From Ideonella livida (lineage in GTDB: Bacteria > Pseudomonadota > Gammaproteobacteria > Burkholderiales > Burkholderiaceae_C), in contig NZ_JAAGOH010000003.1 of NCBI RefSeq assembly GCF_010499455.1, positions 186,001-250,000 on the forward strand: a DNA stretch of 64,000 nt, read 5' to 3'. A model generated the notes under the pieces. The model was not told where the DNA came from, made no database searches, and was given only the letters and a program-made list of their open reading frames with translations. Position numbers and translations under genes: made by a program. This document shows, piece after piece, positions 29,747-39,570 of this stretch. Every line of letters begins with the position of its first letter. Positions within the stretch are counted from its first letter, which is position 1.

Positions 29747-31408
29747 ATGACCGCAGGACAAAGGCGCACCTGGCACCGGGCGGGGCGGAGTGCGGGCGTG
29801 CTGGGAGCGGGCGCGTTGGTGGCGGGCCTGCTGGGCTGGGCCAGCCTGGTGGCCCCGGCCTGGGCCGGACATGCCGAGGGTCTGGAGGCCCTGGCCCGGC
29901 GGGATGCCGTCCGTGCCCGGGCGGAGTTTGAGGCCGCGCCACAGGATCCCAAGGCGCAGTATGAACTGGCAAGGCTGTGGCAGGAGGGCCAGGGCGGTGC
30001 CAAGGACGAGGCCCGGGCCACGCAGCTGCTGCGCAGCGCCTCCGACCGAGGGCACCTGGACGCCCGGCTGGCCCTGGCCTACAGCGCCGGCAATGGCCGG
30101 GGCATGTCCAAGGACGGAGACGAGGCCATGCGCCTGCTGCGCAGCCTGGAGGCCGCCGGCCACACCCAGGGCACCCTGGTGCTGGGCCGCGCGCTGCGCT
30201 GGGGCTGGTGGGGCGTGCCGCGTGACGAGGTGGCGGGCGTGACCCTCTTCAAGCGCCTGATGACGGAACAGGACCACGACGACGCCCGGCTGTACTACGC
30301 TATGGCCTTGCAGAGCGGCGTGGGGGCCGCCAAGGACGAAGCCGGCGCCGCGGCCCTCTACAAACACGGCGCTGAACGCCAGCACCTGGGCTCGATGGTG
30401 GCTTATGCCCGCGCGCTGACCTATGGCCATGGGGTGACGGCGGATGAGGCGGCCGGCCTGGACTGGTACCGCCGGGCAGCGGAGCGGCACGACCCCGAGG
30501 CCCAGCTGGCGGTGGGCCTGGCCCACCTCTGGGGGCGGGGGGTGGGCCGGGATGAGAAGACCGCCGCGCGCTGGATCGACGCCTCGGCGCGCCAGGGCTG
30601 GGCCTTCGCCCAGGAGCAGCTGGCCGACCTGTTCCGCCGTGGTGCCGGCGTGCCGCGCAGCCCGACCGAAGCCTACTTTTGGTATTCGGTGGCGGCGCGG
30701 GACCGTTTCAGTCCTCTGGTGGTCGAGCGTGCGCAGCAGCAGCGCGTGACCCTCTCGCGCGAGCTCAACGACGGCCAGCTCAGCCGCGTGCAGGCGCGCG
30801 CCGAGGCCTTCCAGCCCACCGTGCCGTTCAAGGTGCTGGCCGAGGCCCCCGCCCCGCTGAGCCGCAACGACCGGCTGCAGATGGGGGGGGTGGAGCTGCG
30901 CGTGCCGGCGCCGCGAGGTTATGTCAACAGTTGGGCGGTGCTGGAATGGATGCAGGGCATCAACCCCAACGAGCCCGCCGTGCGTGCCGTGCTGATGTCG
31001 CTGACCTCTCAGGAGGACCACGACCGCGCCCGTCTGGGCATGCCGGGCCGCCTGCGCAACATCGAGATCAGCCGCCACCAGCAGGACGACGCGGTGGCCG
31101 TCACGCCGGCCCTGTTCAAGTCCCTGCAGGAGCAGACCCGCCGGGCGATGGAAGGCGCCGTGCAGGAGGGGCGCTACAAAGTGGAGGGGGAGCTGGAACA
31201 GGACGAGGCGCGCCTGGTGATGGTGCGCTCCAGCCCCGACGGCACCCAGCTGGACGCGGTGGCGCTGCTGCGGGTCAAGGAACGGGTGTTGCAGCTGGTG
31301 TTCACCGGCTTTGCGCCAGGGCAGATGGCCGAGCTGCACGACCTGATCAAGCAGACCCTGGGCGGCGCCCTCTCGGCCAACCGCAGCGGCGGTTTCTGGC
31401 CCTTCTGA
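29747..31408 (+). CDS. Sel1-repeat (SLR) exported protein
   Basis: 553 residues. N-terminal hydrophobic segment (GVLGAGALVAGLLGWASLVAPAW is the region, about 17-39, ending AWA) suggests secretion. Residues about 60-330 are tandem Sel1 repeats of 36 residues, recognisable by phrases such as ARLWQEGQGGAKDEARATQLL, ALQSGVGAAKDEAGAAALY and AHLWGRGVGRDEKTAARWI; the final one has FRRGAGVPRSPTEAYFWYSVAA. Residues about 375-553 form a non-repeat domain. SLR proteins act as protein-binding scaffolds. AAGAGG lies nine bases before ATG 29747. Function unknown. Confidence 0.85.
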   Translation: MTAGQRRTWHRAGRSAGVLGAGALVAGLLGWASLVAPAWAGHAEGLEALARRDAVRARAEFEAAPQDPKAQYELARLWQEGQGGAKDEARATQLLRSASDRGHLDARLALAYSAGNGRGMSKDGDEAMRLLRSLEAAGHTQGTLVLGRALRWGWWGVPRDEVAGVTLFKRLMTEQDHDDARLYYAMALQSGVGAAKDEAGAAALYKHGAERQHLGSMVAYARALTYGHGVTADEAAGLDWYRRAAERHDPEAQLAVGLAHLWGRGVGRDEKTAARWIDASARQGWAFAQEQLADLFRRGAGVPRSPTEAYFWYSVAARDRFSPLVVERAQQQRVTLSRELNDGQLSRVQARAEAFQPTVPFKVLAEAPAPLSRNDRLQMGGVELRVPAPRGYVNSWAVLEWMQGINPNEPAVRAVLMSLTSQEDHDRARLGMPGRLRNIEISRHQQDDAVAVTPALFKSLQEQTRRAMEGAVQEGRYKVEGELEQDEARLVMVRSSPDGTQLDAVALLRVKERVLQLVFTGFAPGQMAELHDLIKQTLGGALSANRSGGFWPF

Positions 31409-31470
31409 GCCGCGCCGCGCCATGCCGCACAGGTGACAGGCTTTGCCCCGCTCAAGGCTAGGATGCGACC

Positions 31471-31827
31471 ATGACCACCGCTGCCCACCTCGTCGCCCTT
31501 CTTGTGGGCCTGCTCCATGTGTACATCCTGGTGCTGGAGATGTTTCTCTGGGACACACCCAAGGGCCGCAAGGCTTTTGGCATGACCGCGGAACAGTCCG
31601 CCGCCACCAAGGTCCTGGCGGCCAACCAGGGGCTCTACAACGGCTTCCTGGCCGCGGGCCTGTTCTGGGGCCTGTGGCTGGGCGCCGCCGGCACCGGGGT
31701 GCTGGTGTTCTTCCTGGGCTGCGTGGCGGTGGCCGGGCTCTATGGGGCGGCCACCGCCGCCCGCAAGATCCTGTTCATCCAGACCGTACCGGCCACCCTG
31801 GGCCTGGTGCTGCTGGCCCTGGCCTGA
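31471..31827 (+). CDS. DUF1304 small membrane protein
   Basis: 118 residues with four hydrophobic helices (about 6-26, 52-70, 75-93, 98-117). Family phrases include LLHVYILVLEMFLWDTPKGRKAFGM and NQGLYNGFLAAGLFWG, then GLYGAAT and QTVPATLGL. Function of the family is unknown. Starts 62 bases after the Sel1 gene and is convergent with the hybrid kinase genes. Confidence 0.9.
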   Translation: MTTAAHLVALLVGLLHVYILVLEMFLWDTPKGRKAFGMTAEQSAATKVLAANQGLYNGFLAAGLFWGLWLGAAGTGVLVFFLGCVAVAGLYGAATAARKILFIQTVPATLGLVLLALA

Positions 31828-31886
31828 AACGGGGCCGCTGAACGCACAGGCATTGCAAGCGGTGCGGGCGGGCCGCGGCCGCCGCC

Positions 31887-33530
31887 TCAGCGCCCGGGCG
31901 CGGCCCCCGCCGGCGCGTCCAGCCAGCGCAGCAGGCACAGGTAAAACCCCAGCGGCTCCACCGGTTTGGCAATGAAGTCCTCCATGCCGGCGTCCAGGCA
32001 GGCTTGGCGGTCCTCGCCAAAGGCATTGGCGGTCATGGCGATGATGGGTCGCTGCGGCCAGTCGGGCTGCGACCGCAGCTGACGGGTGCTGGTCAAGCCG
32101 TCCTGCCGCGGCATCTGCATGTCCATCAGCACCAGGGCGTAGTCGTGGCGGCGTGCCATGGCCACGGCCTGCAGGCCGTCCTCGGCCAGATCCACCGTCA
32201 GCCCTGCCAGTTCCAGCAGGGCGCGGGCCACCTCGGCACTCACCGGGTTGTCCTCGGCCAGCAGCAGGCGCTGGCCGGCGTGGCGTTGGCGCAGCCGCTC
32301 GCGCGCGGCCTGCAGGTCGTCCGGCCCAGGCGCCGGCGCGGCCGGCACCGGCGCGGCGGCCTCCACCTCGGCGGTGAACCAGAAGCAGCTGCCCTGGCCC
32401 GGGCGGCTGCGCACGCCGGCCGCGCCCCCCATGCACTCGGCCAACCGTCGGGTGATGGCCAGCCCCAGACCCGTGCCGCCATACTGCCGCGTGGTGCTGG
32501 CGTCGGCCTGGGTGAACTCGCCAAACAGTGCCTCGGCGGCCTGCGGGTCGATGCCAATGCCGCTGTCCTCCACCTCAAAGCGCAGGCGCAGGCGGCCCTC
32601 GGGCAGGGTCGCCTCCACCCCGCCACGCAGGTCGATGTGGCCGCTGGCGGTGAACTTCAGTGCATTGCCGGCCAGGTTGAGCAGGCACTGGCGCAGGCGG
32701 GTGGGGTCGCCACGCAGGCGGGCGGGCAGGCCTGAGCCCTCCACCCGCAAGGCCAGCCCCTTGGCCCGGGCCGACTCGGCCAGCAGGTCGGCCACCCGGT
32801 CCAGCAGGTCCTCGCGCCCGAAGTCCACACATTCCAGGGGGAGCTTGCCGCCCTCCACCCGGGCCAGGTCCAGCACATCGTTGATCACGCCCAGCAAGTG
32901 CTGGGCAGCGCCCTCAATCTTGTTGAGCCGGTCGGCGGCCTGGCCCGGCCCCACCTCTTCGCGCAGCAGGTGGGTCATGCCCAGGATGGCGTTGAGCGGG
33001 GTGCGGATCTCATGGCTCATGTTGGCCAGGAAGCGGCTCTTGGCACGGCTGGCGGCCTCGGCGGCCTCGGCGGCCGCCTGCAGGCTGCGGGTGCGGGCCT
33101 CCACCAGCGCTTCCAGGCGGTCACGCTCGGCGCCCAGGGCCGCGCGCAGCCGCTCGCGCTCAAGCTGGTTGCGGATGCGCTGGCGGGCGATGTCCAGCTG
33201 TATGGGCTTGGTGATGAAGTCCACCGCCCCCAGGGCCAAGCCTTCCTGCTCGGCCTGCGCATCGGCCAGCCCGGTCAGGAAGATGACGGGCACCTCGCAC
33301 AACAGCGGGTCGGCGCGCAGCGCCCTGCAAGTGGCAAAGCCGTCCATGCCCGGCATCATGATGTCCAGCAGGATCAGGGCGGGGGGCGACTGGGTGGCCA
33401 GCCGCAGGCATTCCGGCCCCGAGGTGGCAATGCTCAGGTCGAACTCGCCGGCCAGGGCGCGGCCCAGGGTGTGGAGGTTCTCGGGCACGTCATCGACGAT
33501 GAGCACCGTCTGCGGTGTGGGGACATTCAT
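31887..33530 (-). CDS. Hybrid histidine kinase, REC-HisKA-HATPase-REC
   Basis: 547 residues, no membrane segment. Receiver 1 (7-120) has Asp13/Asp14, acceptor Asp56 (LILLDIMMPGMDG) and Lys108. A coiled coil (about 122-165) leads to HisKA with His173 in NMSHEIRTPLNA, then HATPase (NLAGNALKF, EDSGIGIDP, GGTGLGLAI). Receiver 2 (about 420-540) has AEDN and VLMDMQMPRQDG. Its ATG at 33530 overlaps the stop of the preceding large kinase gene by four bases, so the two are translationally coupled and probably form one phosphorelay, the first kinase feeding receiver 1. Confidence 0.93.
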   Translation of the reverse strand: MNVPTPQTVLIVDDVPENLHTLGRALAGEFDLSIATSGPECLRLATQSPPALILLDIMMPGMDGFATCRALRADPLLCEVPVIFLTGLADAQAEQEGLALGAVDFITKPIQLDIARQRIRNQLERERLRAALGAERDRLEALVEARTRSLQAAAEAAEAASRAKSRFLANMSHEIRTPLNAILGMTHLLREEVGPGQAADRLNKIEGAAQHLLGVINDVLDLARVEGGKLPLECVDFGREDLLDRVADLLAESARAKGLALRVEGSGLPARLRGDPTRLRQCLLNLAGNALKFTASGHIDLRGGVEATLPEGRLRLRFEVEDSGIGIDPQAAEALFGEFTQADASTTRQYGGTGLGLAITRRLAECMGGAAGVRSRPGQGSCFWFTAEVEAAAPVPAAPAPGPDDLQAARERLRQRHAGQRLLLAEDNPVSAEVARALLELAGLTVDLAEDGLQAVAMARRHDYALVLMDMQMPRQDGLTSTRQLRSQPDWPQRPIIAMTANAFGEDRQACLDAGMEDFIAKPVEPLGFYLCLLRWLDAPAGAAPGR

Positions 33531-36500
33531 GGGGGCGGGCTCACGGCATCGGCGGCCCCGGCCTCACGGTCCAGCCGTGCGGCCAGGTCGGCCAGGGGTT
33601 GCAGGGCATCCTCGTAGCGCATGCGGTCCAGGGCCTGGCGCGCCTGCTCCAGTGGCGCGGCCCAGGGGCCGCCTTGACCCTGGCGGACCAGCTGCTCCAG
33701 CGCCTCGACGGCTGCGTATTTGCGCTGGGCCAGCAGCGCCTGCACACCGGGCAGGGCCAGGCGCAGCGCGGCGGCCTGCAGCGGGTCGGGCGGCCGGGCG
33801 GAAGGCCCGCCGTCGGCCGACGGACCGCTGGCCGCCGCGGCCGCACCGGGGTCCGGGGTGGCGGTCCATCGCGCCAGGACCTCATGCAGGCGCTCCAGCG
33901 GCAGCGGTGGGCTGAGCACCTCGGCAAAACCGGCCTGCAAGACCGCGTGGCGGGTGGCGGGCAGCGCATCGGCCACCAAGGCCAGCACCGGCGGGGCGCC
34001 GGGGGCCTGCAGCGCCGGGGGCAGCTGCCCTACCGTGCCGGACAACGCCCACAGCACCACGGCCGGCGCGGCAGCCGCAGGGCCGAGGCCTGACCCTGAC
34101 CCGTCGGCGCAGACCAGCGCCGCGGCGGGCACCGCCCGCGGGCTCAGGCCCAGGGCAGTCAGGCTGGCCAGCAGCAGTTCGCGGGCAGGCCCTTCGTCCT
34201 GGGCCACCAGCACCTCCCCGCGCAACGGGGGCAATGCCGGGGCCGCCAATGCCGGCCGCTGGGCGGGCAGGGGCTGGTCGGCCGGCGCGCAGCGGGCGGT
34301 GAACCAGAAGCGGGCGCCCTGCCCGGGGCGGCTCTCCACCCCGGCCTCGCCTTGCATGGCGCGGGCCAGCCCGCGCACGATGGCCAGGCCCAGTCCGGTG
34401 CCGCCGTGTGGGCGGGTCATGGGATCATCCACCTGCGAGAAGGGCAGGAACAGCCGCGCCTGGGACTGCGCCGCGATGCCCGGCCCGGTGTCGCGCACGC
34501 TGAATTCCAGGCAGCCGTCGCCGCCCAGGGTGCCGGTGGCTCGGGCCGACAGTGTCACTTGGCCGCGGGTCGTGAACTTCAGGGCGTTGGACACCAGGTT
34601 GGCCAACATCTGGCGCAGCTTGCCAGCATCGCCCTGGCAGGCGGGCTCGTCACCCGGTCCGGCCCAGTGCCAGGACAGGGCCAGGCCCTTCTGCTGTGCC
34701 AGGGGCCGGAACAGGGCCGCCACATCGGCCAGCAGCCAGCCGGGCCGGAAGGGCTCGGTCGCCAGCCCGGGCTGTCCGGCCTCGAGTTTGGAATAGTCCA
34801 GCACCTGGTTGACCTGGGCCAGCAGGCCGTGGCCGGCCTCCAGCACCGTACCGGCCCAGCGCACGCGCTGGGCCTCGGACACGTCCGGCCGCATGAGCAG
34901 CTGGGCGGTGCCCAGCATGGCGTTCAGGGGGGTGCGCAGCTCATGGCTCATGGTGGCCAGAAAGCGGCTCTTGGCCTGGCTGGCTGCCTGGGCCGCGGCC
35001 AACGCGGTCTCCAGCGCCTCGCGGGCCATGCGGGCGGCGGTCACATCGCGCGAGAAGCCGATGACCCGGGTGGGCCGCCCCTGCGGGTCGCGCTCCAGGT
35101 AGGCCGAACCTTCCAGCCAGCGCAGGCGGCCATCGGGCAGCACGATGCGGAACACCGGGTCATACACGCCCCGGCCCTCCACCAAGGCCAGGCGACTGGC
35201 CTCCACCACGGGCAAGTCTTCCGGGTGGACCAGGGGCCGCCACAGCGGCACCTCCAGCACGGCCGGGGTGGCGGACGGCGCCGGCAGCCCGTAGAGCTCG
35301 AACATGCGGGCATCCCAGATCAGGCGCTCGGAAGGCAGCTCACGGATCCACACCCCCAGCTGCGCCGCCTCAGCGGCGTGGGCCAGGCGCTCGCGGTTGG
35401 CCTCGGCCTCCCGGCGCGCCTGTTCGGCGGCCTGCTGCTCCTGGCGCTGGCGGCTGATGTCCACCGCCTGCAGCAGCAGGTGGGGCTGCCCGGCCAGCCG
35501 GGTGCGACCCAGGTGGAGCACCAGGCTGCGCACGCCGGGGCTGCCTGCAGGGCCGGGCAGGTCCACCGCCTGCTCTCGCGGCAGCCCATCGGCCAAGGTC
35601 TGACGAGCCAGGGCCTGCAGGTCAGGCGCAGCCAGCAGGGGCAGATCCGACAAGGTGCCATGGGCCCGCCCCATCTGCTGCAAGCCGGCCTCATTGGCCA
35701 GCACCAGCCGGCCCTCACCGTCAAACAGGAGCATGCCGGTGACGGATTCATCAAGCAGCCGGGCGGTGGTGCCCAGCTCAGCGGCCAGGCGTCCGGCCCG
35801 CGCCGAGGCCAGCCGGTGCCGGGTGAACTCGCTGGACAACCAACCACACAGCAGCGCGGCCAGCAACGCCACCTGGGCCAGGGTGGTCAGCCCGGCAGGC
35901 GCTCCCCCCCGGGGGGGCCCGACCTCCACCCGCAGCTGCAGGCCGGGAGCCCGGCGCACCAGGGCAGCCGCGTCCGGGCGCGCGGCAGGCAGCCGGGCCA
36001 GGACCTCCACCTCACCCTGCTCGCGCAGCCAGCCGGCGGGCGGCGCCTCATCGCCCGTGGGCAGCAGCGGTGGGTCCAGGGCCGTGGCGGCTTCGTTCTG
36101 CCAGGCCAGCCGGAAGGGCTGCCCCGGCGGCGCCAGCCAGAGGCGCAGCGGCAGGGTTGCGTCGCGCAGCGGGGGCAGTTCGGCCAGGCCTTCGGGCAGG
36201 TGCAGGATGGCCAGGGCCAGGCCACGGGTGGTCGGCGCCGTGCCGTCCGCAGGGCCGCTGGGGCTGCCGGAGGCCACCGGCAGGAAGTAGGCGATGGCCT
36301 GCCCGCCCTCCACCTTGGGGAACACCGGGCTCCACCCGCCCTGGCCGGTCTGCAGCAGCTGGCGCACCGTGGTGCCGTTGCCCGGGTGCTCGCGCAAGTC
36401 CAGGCCGCGTACCGCTGGCGCCAGGGCGCGGGGAGCCCCCAGCGCCAGGCGGCCCTGGGGCGCCCACTGCAGGGACAGGCCCGGCCCCATGGGCCGCAAC

Positions 36501-38014
36501 AGCTCGGCCGACCAGCCGGCAAAGACCTCGGGCGTGGGGTCGGCCCAGGCCAGCAGCGGCGACATGGCGTGCGGCAGCTGCTCCACCAGCAGCAGGTAGG
36601 TGGACAAGGACTGCAGGCTGGCCTCCACCGTGGCCTGCTGGACCTGGTGGGCGGCCTGCAGACGGTCGTCGCGCCATTGCCAGCCGGCCAGGCCCGCCAA
36701 GAGCAGCACCAGCGTCCCGGTGGCCACGCCCACATGGCGGCTGGTGCTGTCCTGGCGACCCGAAGGGGTGGCGCCCGCCTCTGCCTGCTCCGCCGCCAGC
36801 GGTGGCAGGGCCAGGCGCTGCGGCACCGCGGCGGCGGGCGGCGACGGGGCCGGCCAGGCCGCGGCCTGGGCCGTGGCGGGCAGCGAGCGCGCCCAGTGCA
36901 GGGTCAGCGCCAGCACCCCGGTGGCCTGCAGCGCTTGCAGGAACCAGGGCTGCAGCGCCTCGGCCGGCAGCACGGCGCCGGTGGTGGCCAGCACCGCCAG
37001 CCACAGGCCCAGCATGGTGCGCCAGGCCCTGGCCGGCAGCATGACCGCCAGGGCGTAGGCCAGCAGGCTCAAGAAAGCCAGGGCCACCGCCCCGTTGCGC
37101 CAGATGGAGGTGACGATGGTGAACAGCAGGACCATCAAGGCCAGGCGCAGCGTGGTCTCTCCCGGCCAGCGCCGCAGGGCCAGCAAGACCGCGGCACCCA
37201 GCGGAAAGAACATCAGGCTCAAGGGCGCCACCGGCTGCACAGTGCTGTGGGCCTGCAGCCAGGGGTAGAGCAGGTTGTGCAGGGCCATCATGCCCAGCAC
37301 AAAGCCCCCCAGCCCGGAGGTCAGCGCCAGCCGGTGGTCGCCGGCGGGGTCGCGGGCATGCAGCGACCACTGGTGCGCCCAGCCCATCAGCAGCAGCAGG
37401 AACATGCCGGCGCCGCGGTACATCAGGTGCGCCTCGGGCAGACCGGCGGAGGTGCCGGGCCCGGTGGCGCGCAGCGTGAGCACGGTCAACGCCAGGAGGA
37501 ACACCGGCACCGCCAGACCCAGCACCCACTGCGGGCGCCGGGGCGGCGGCCCCCAGTGGAGCGGCCACCCCCCCCAGGGCCGGCCTGCGGGCGCGCCCGG
37601 GTCGACGCCGTGGCCCAGCACATGCCAAGTCAGGGCCAGCACCGCCGCCAGCGGCACCAGCTGGCGCCAGGGCCGCAGCCCGCCCAGGCTGGCCACCACC
37701 AGCAGCAGCAGCGCCGCCACCCCGGCCAGGGCCAGCAGCGGCCGGCGCAGCTCGGCCAGGCGCTGGCGTCCGCGCCAGGGCAGGCCCAGGGCCGCCACCA
37801 GCGGCAGCAGCACCAGCAGGCCCATGCCCACCGGCAAGGTAGCCATGACCGAGCCGCGGGGGTAGACCACCGCCCGCAACAGGACCGACGCCAGGCTGAA
37901 GGCGATGATGGCCACCATGCTCTGCCCCAGCAGCGCGGCGCGCCCCGCCTCGCCGTTGGGGCTGGGCGTGGCGGGGGCCGCGGGCGGCAGGGGGGCGGAC
38001 GTAGGGTCGGTCAT
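33527..38014 (-). CDS. Very large membrane hybrid sensor histidine kinase with degenerate receiver
   Basis: 1495 residues. About ten hydrophobic segments fill residues 30-380; another at 426-445 starts a periplasmic sensor region to about 705, closed by a segment at 708-725. Two PAS-type domains follow (about 750-870 and 890-1010; the second has DPVFRIVLPDGRLRWLEG), then HisKA with His near 1023 (TMSHELRTPLNAMLG), HATPase (NLVSNALKF, DTGPGIAAQ, GGTGLGLAI) and from about 1265 a receiver-like region in which the expected acceptor Asp is absent (VVLWALSGT). The C-terminal helical part resembles an Hpt domain without a His. The ATG at 38014 follows a GTG at 38017; no ribosome-binding site is clear. 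Confidence 0.88.
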   Translation of the reverse strand: MTDPTSAPLPPAAPATPSPNGEAGRAALLGQSMVAIIAFSLASVLLRAVVYPRGSVMATLPVGMGLLVLLPLVAALGLPWRGRQRLAELRRPLLALAGVAALLLLVVASLGGLRPWRQLVPLAAVLALTWHVLGHGVDPGAPAGRPWGGWPLHWGPPPRRPQWVLGLAVPVFLLALTVLTLRATGPGTSAGLPEAHLMYRGAGMFLLLLMGWAHQWSLHARDPAGDHRLALTSGLGGFVLGMMALHNLLYPWLQAHSTVQPVAPLSLMFFPLGAAVLLALRRWPGETTLRLALMVLLFTIVTSIWRNGAVALAFLSLLAYALAVMLPARAWRTMLGLWLAVLATTGAVLPAEALQPWFLQALQATGVLALTLHWARSLPATAQAAAWPAPSPPAAAVPQRLALPPLAAEQAEAGATPSGRQDSTSRHVGVATGTLVLLLAGLAGWQWRDDRLQAAHQVQQATVEASLQSLSTYLLLVEQLPHAMSPLLAWADPTPEVFAGWSAELLRPMGPGLSLQWAPQGRLALGAPRALAPAVRGLDLREHPGNGTTVRQLLQTGQGGWSPVFPKVEGGQAIAYFLPVASGSPSGPADGTAPTTRGLALAILHLPEGLAELPPLRDATLPLRLWLAPPGQPFRLAWQNEAATALDPPLLPTGDEAPPAGWLREQGEVEVLARLPAARPDAAALVRRAPGLQLRVEVGPPRGGAPAGLTTLAQVALLAALLCGWLSSEFTRHRLASARAGRLAAELGTTARLLDESVTGMLLFDGEGRLVLANEAGLQQMGRAHGTLSDLPLLAAPDLQALARQTLADGLPREQAVDLPGPAGSPGVRSLVLHLGRTRLAGQPHLLLQAVDISRQRQEQQAAEQARREAEANRERLAHAAEAAQLGVWIRELPSERLIWDARMFELYGLPAPSATPAVLEVPLWRPLVHPEDLPVVEASRLALVEGRGVYDPVFRIVLPDGRLRWLEGSAYLERDPQGRPTRVIGFSRDVTAARMAREALETALAAAQAASQAKSRFLATMSHELRTPLNAMLGTAQLLMRPDVSEAQRVRWAGTVLEAGHGLLAQVNQVLDYSKLEAGQPGLATEPFRPGWLLADVAALFRPLAQQKGLALSWHWAGPGDEPACQGDAGKLRQMLANLVSNALKFTTRGQVTLSARATGTLGGDGCLEFSVRDTGPGIAAQSQARLFLPFSQVDDPMTRPHGGTGLGLAIVRGLARAMQGEAGVESRPGQGARFWFTARCAPADQPLPAQRPALAAPALPPLRGEVLVAQDEGPARELLLASLTALGLSPRAVPAAALVCADGSGSGLGPAAAAPAVVLWALSGTVGQLPPALQAPGAPPVLALVADALPATRHAVLQAGFAEVLSPPLPLERLHEVLARWTATPDPGAAAAASGPSADGGPSARPPDPLQAAALRLALPGVQALLAQRKYAAVEALEQLVRQGQGGPWAAPLEQARQALDRMRYEDALQPLADLAARLDREAGAADAVSPPP

Positions 38015-38081
38015 CACGGGCAGGGGGCGCCTGCCCCATGTTGCGACAGAACGGGCCCGCCGGCCAGTGCCCCGCGGTTTC

Positions 38082-39437
38082 TCAGGGCATCACCAGCAGC
38101 GCCCGGAAGTCGTTGACATTGGTCATCGTCGGCCCGGTCACCAGGGCGTCACCCAGGGCGCCAAAGAAGCCGTGGCCGTCGTGGCGGTCTAGGCTCTGGC
38201 GCGGCGGCCGGCCCAGCGCCCAGGCACGGGTCAGGGTGTCGGGGGTGAGGAAGGCACCGGCCACCTCCTCCACCCCGTCCACGCCATCGGTGTCGGCCAT
38301 CAGGCCCCACACGCCGGGCTGGCCGTCCAGCGCCAGGGCGGCGGCCAGCAGGCACTCCACATTGCGCCCGCCGCGGCCCCAGTCGGGCGCGCTGCCGTCG
38401 GCGGGTGGGCGGAAGGTGACGGTGGTCTCGCCCCCGGAGAGCAGCACACAGGGCCCTGTCAGGGGCTGGCCGCGGGTGGCCGCCTGGCGGGCGATGGCGG
38501 CCAGCACCTGGCCCACGTCGCGGGCCTCGCCCTCCAGGCTGTCGCCGAGGATCACCGGGGTCACGCCGGCGGCACGGGCCACCTCGGCCGCCGCCTCCAG
38601 CGCCTGCTGAGGCGTGGCGATCAGGCGCACGGCGTGCCCGGCCAGGCGGGGGTCGCCGGGTGGCACCGATTCGGCTTCGGGCCGGTCCAGCAGCGCGGCA
38701 ACGGCCGGCGGCAGCGTGGCCAGCAGGCCGTAGCGGGCCAGGATGGCGCGGGCATCGGCGGTGGTGCTGGCGTCGCCCACCGTGGGTCCGGAGGCGATGT
38801 CCACCGGCCGGTCACCCGGCACATCCGACACCACCAGCGTCAGCACCCGAGCCGGGGCGCAGGCCGCCGCCAGCCGGCCGCCCTTGATGGCCGAGAGGTG
38901 GCGGCGCACGCAGTTCATTTCGCTGATGGTGGCGCCGCTGGCCAGCAAGGCGCGGTTGACGGCCTGCTTGTCGGCCAGGGTAAGGCCCGGGCCCGGCGCC
39001 ACCAGCAACGAAGAACCGCCGCCGGAGATGAGCGCGATCACCAGGTCATCGGCCGACAGGCCGGCCACCGTGGCCTGCAGGGCCTGGGCAGCGGCCAGGC
39101 TGGCGTCATCGGGCACCGGATGGGCGGCTTCAATGATGCGCAAGTGCCGGCACGGCACGGCATAACCGTAGCGCGTGACCACCGTGCCACTGAGCCGGCC
39201 ACTGGCGGCGTAGGCCGGACCCCAGGCGGCGTCCAGCGCCTCTTCCAGCGCCTGGGCCATGGCGGCGGATCCCTTGCCGGCCCCGATGACCACGGTGCGG
39301 CCGACCGGCGGCTGGGCCGGCAGGTGCGGGGCGATGCAGCGGCGGGGCTGCACCCGGGCCACGGCGGCTTGGAACATGTCGCGCAGCAGGGCGCGGGGGT
39401 CCAGGGTGGAGGTGGCAGGCGGGGTGGGCAGGCTCAT
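38082..39437 (-). CDS. ttuD: Glycerate 2-kinase, GckA/TtuD (MOFRL) type
   Basis: 451 residues. N-terminal DUF4147 domain: VIGAGKGSAAMAQALEEAL, RIIEAAHPVPDDASLAAAQ, ALISGGGSSLLVAP, MNCVRRHLSAIKGGRLA. C-terminal MOFRL domain: LLSGGETTVTF, GRGGRNVECLLAAAL, DTDGVDGVEEVAGAF. Such enzymes phosphorylate D-glycerate with ATP (older literature names them hydroxypyruvate reductase TtuD). It is divergent from the FadR-type regulator, 133 bases away. Glycerate is an intermediate of glucarate and tartrate breakdown, so it suits the sugar-acid theme. Confidence 0.92.
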   Translation of the reverse strand: MSLPTPPATSTLDPRALLRDMFQAAVARVQPRRCIAPHLPAQPPVGRTVVIGAGKGSAAMAQALEEALDAAWGPAYAASGRLSGTVVTRYGYAVPCRHLRIIEAAHPVPDDASLAAAQALQATVAGLSADDLVIALISGGGSSLLVAPGPGLTLADKQAVNRALLASGATISEMNCVRRHLSAIKGGRLAAACAPARVLTLVVSDVPGDRPVDIASGPTVGDASTTADARAILARYGLLATLPPAVAALLDRPEAESVPPGDPRLAGHAVRLIATPQQALEAAAEVARAAGVTPVILGDSLEGEARDVGQVLAAIARQAATRGQPLTGPCVLLSGGETTVTFRPPADGSAPDWGRGGRNVECLLAAALALDGQPGVWGLMADTDGVDGVEEVAGAFLTPDTLTRAWALGRPPRQSLDRHDGHGFFGALGDALVTGPTMTNVNDFRALLVMP

Positions 39438-39540
39438 GCAGAAGGGGCCGGGACGCGGCGGTGTCTGTGGATGGAGGGGGGCGAAAACAGACCAAATGCC
39501 CGGTGCAACGTACGTGTCGGACAGGGTGTAGCTTATATTG

Positions 39541-39551
39541 TTGTCATACAG
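39541..39551. promoter_or_regulatory. Probable FadR-type operator in front of the regulator gene
   Basis: TTGTCATACAG matches the FadR-family pattern TNGTNNNACNA at all but the last base. It lies immediately downstream of a -10-like TATATT (39534-39539) and before GTG 39571, so binding would block the regulator's own transcription. The same sequence, inverted and perfect, lies at 40482-40492. A related TGTCGGACA palindrome is at 39515-39523. Confidence 0.6.
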
Positions 39552-39570
39552 CTTTGAAACCCCGCTTGCC

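Noticed and set aside
34352-38116. 1254-codon plus-strand open frame
   Set aside because: Shadow of the giant histidine kinase: high-GC third positions keep this frame open, and its Gln/His/Gly-rich translation has no domain pattern.
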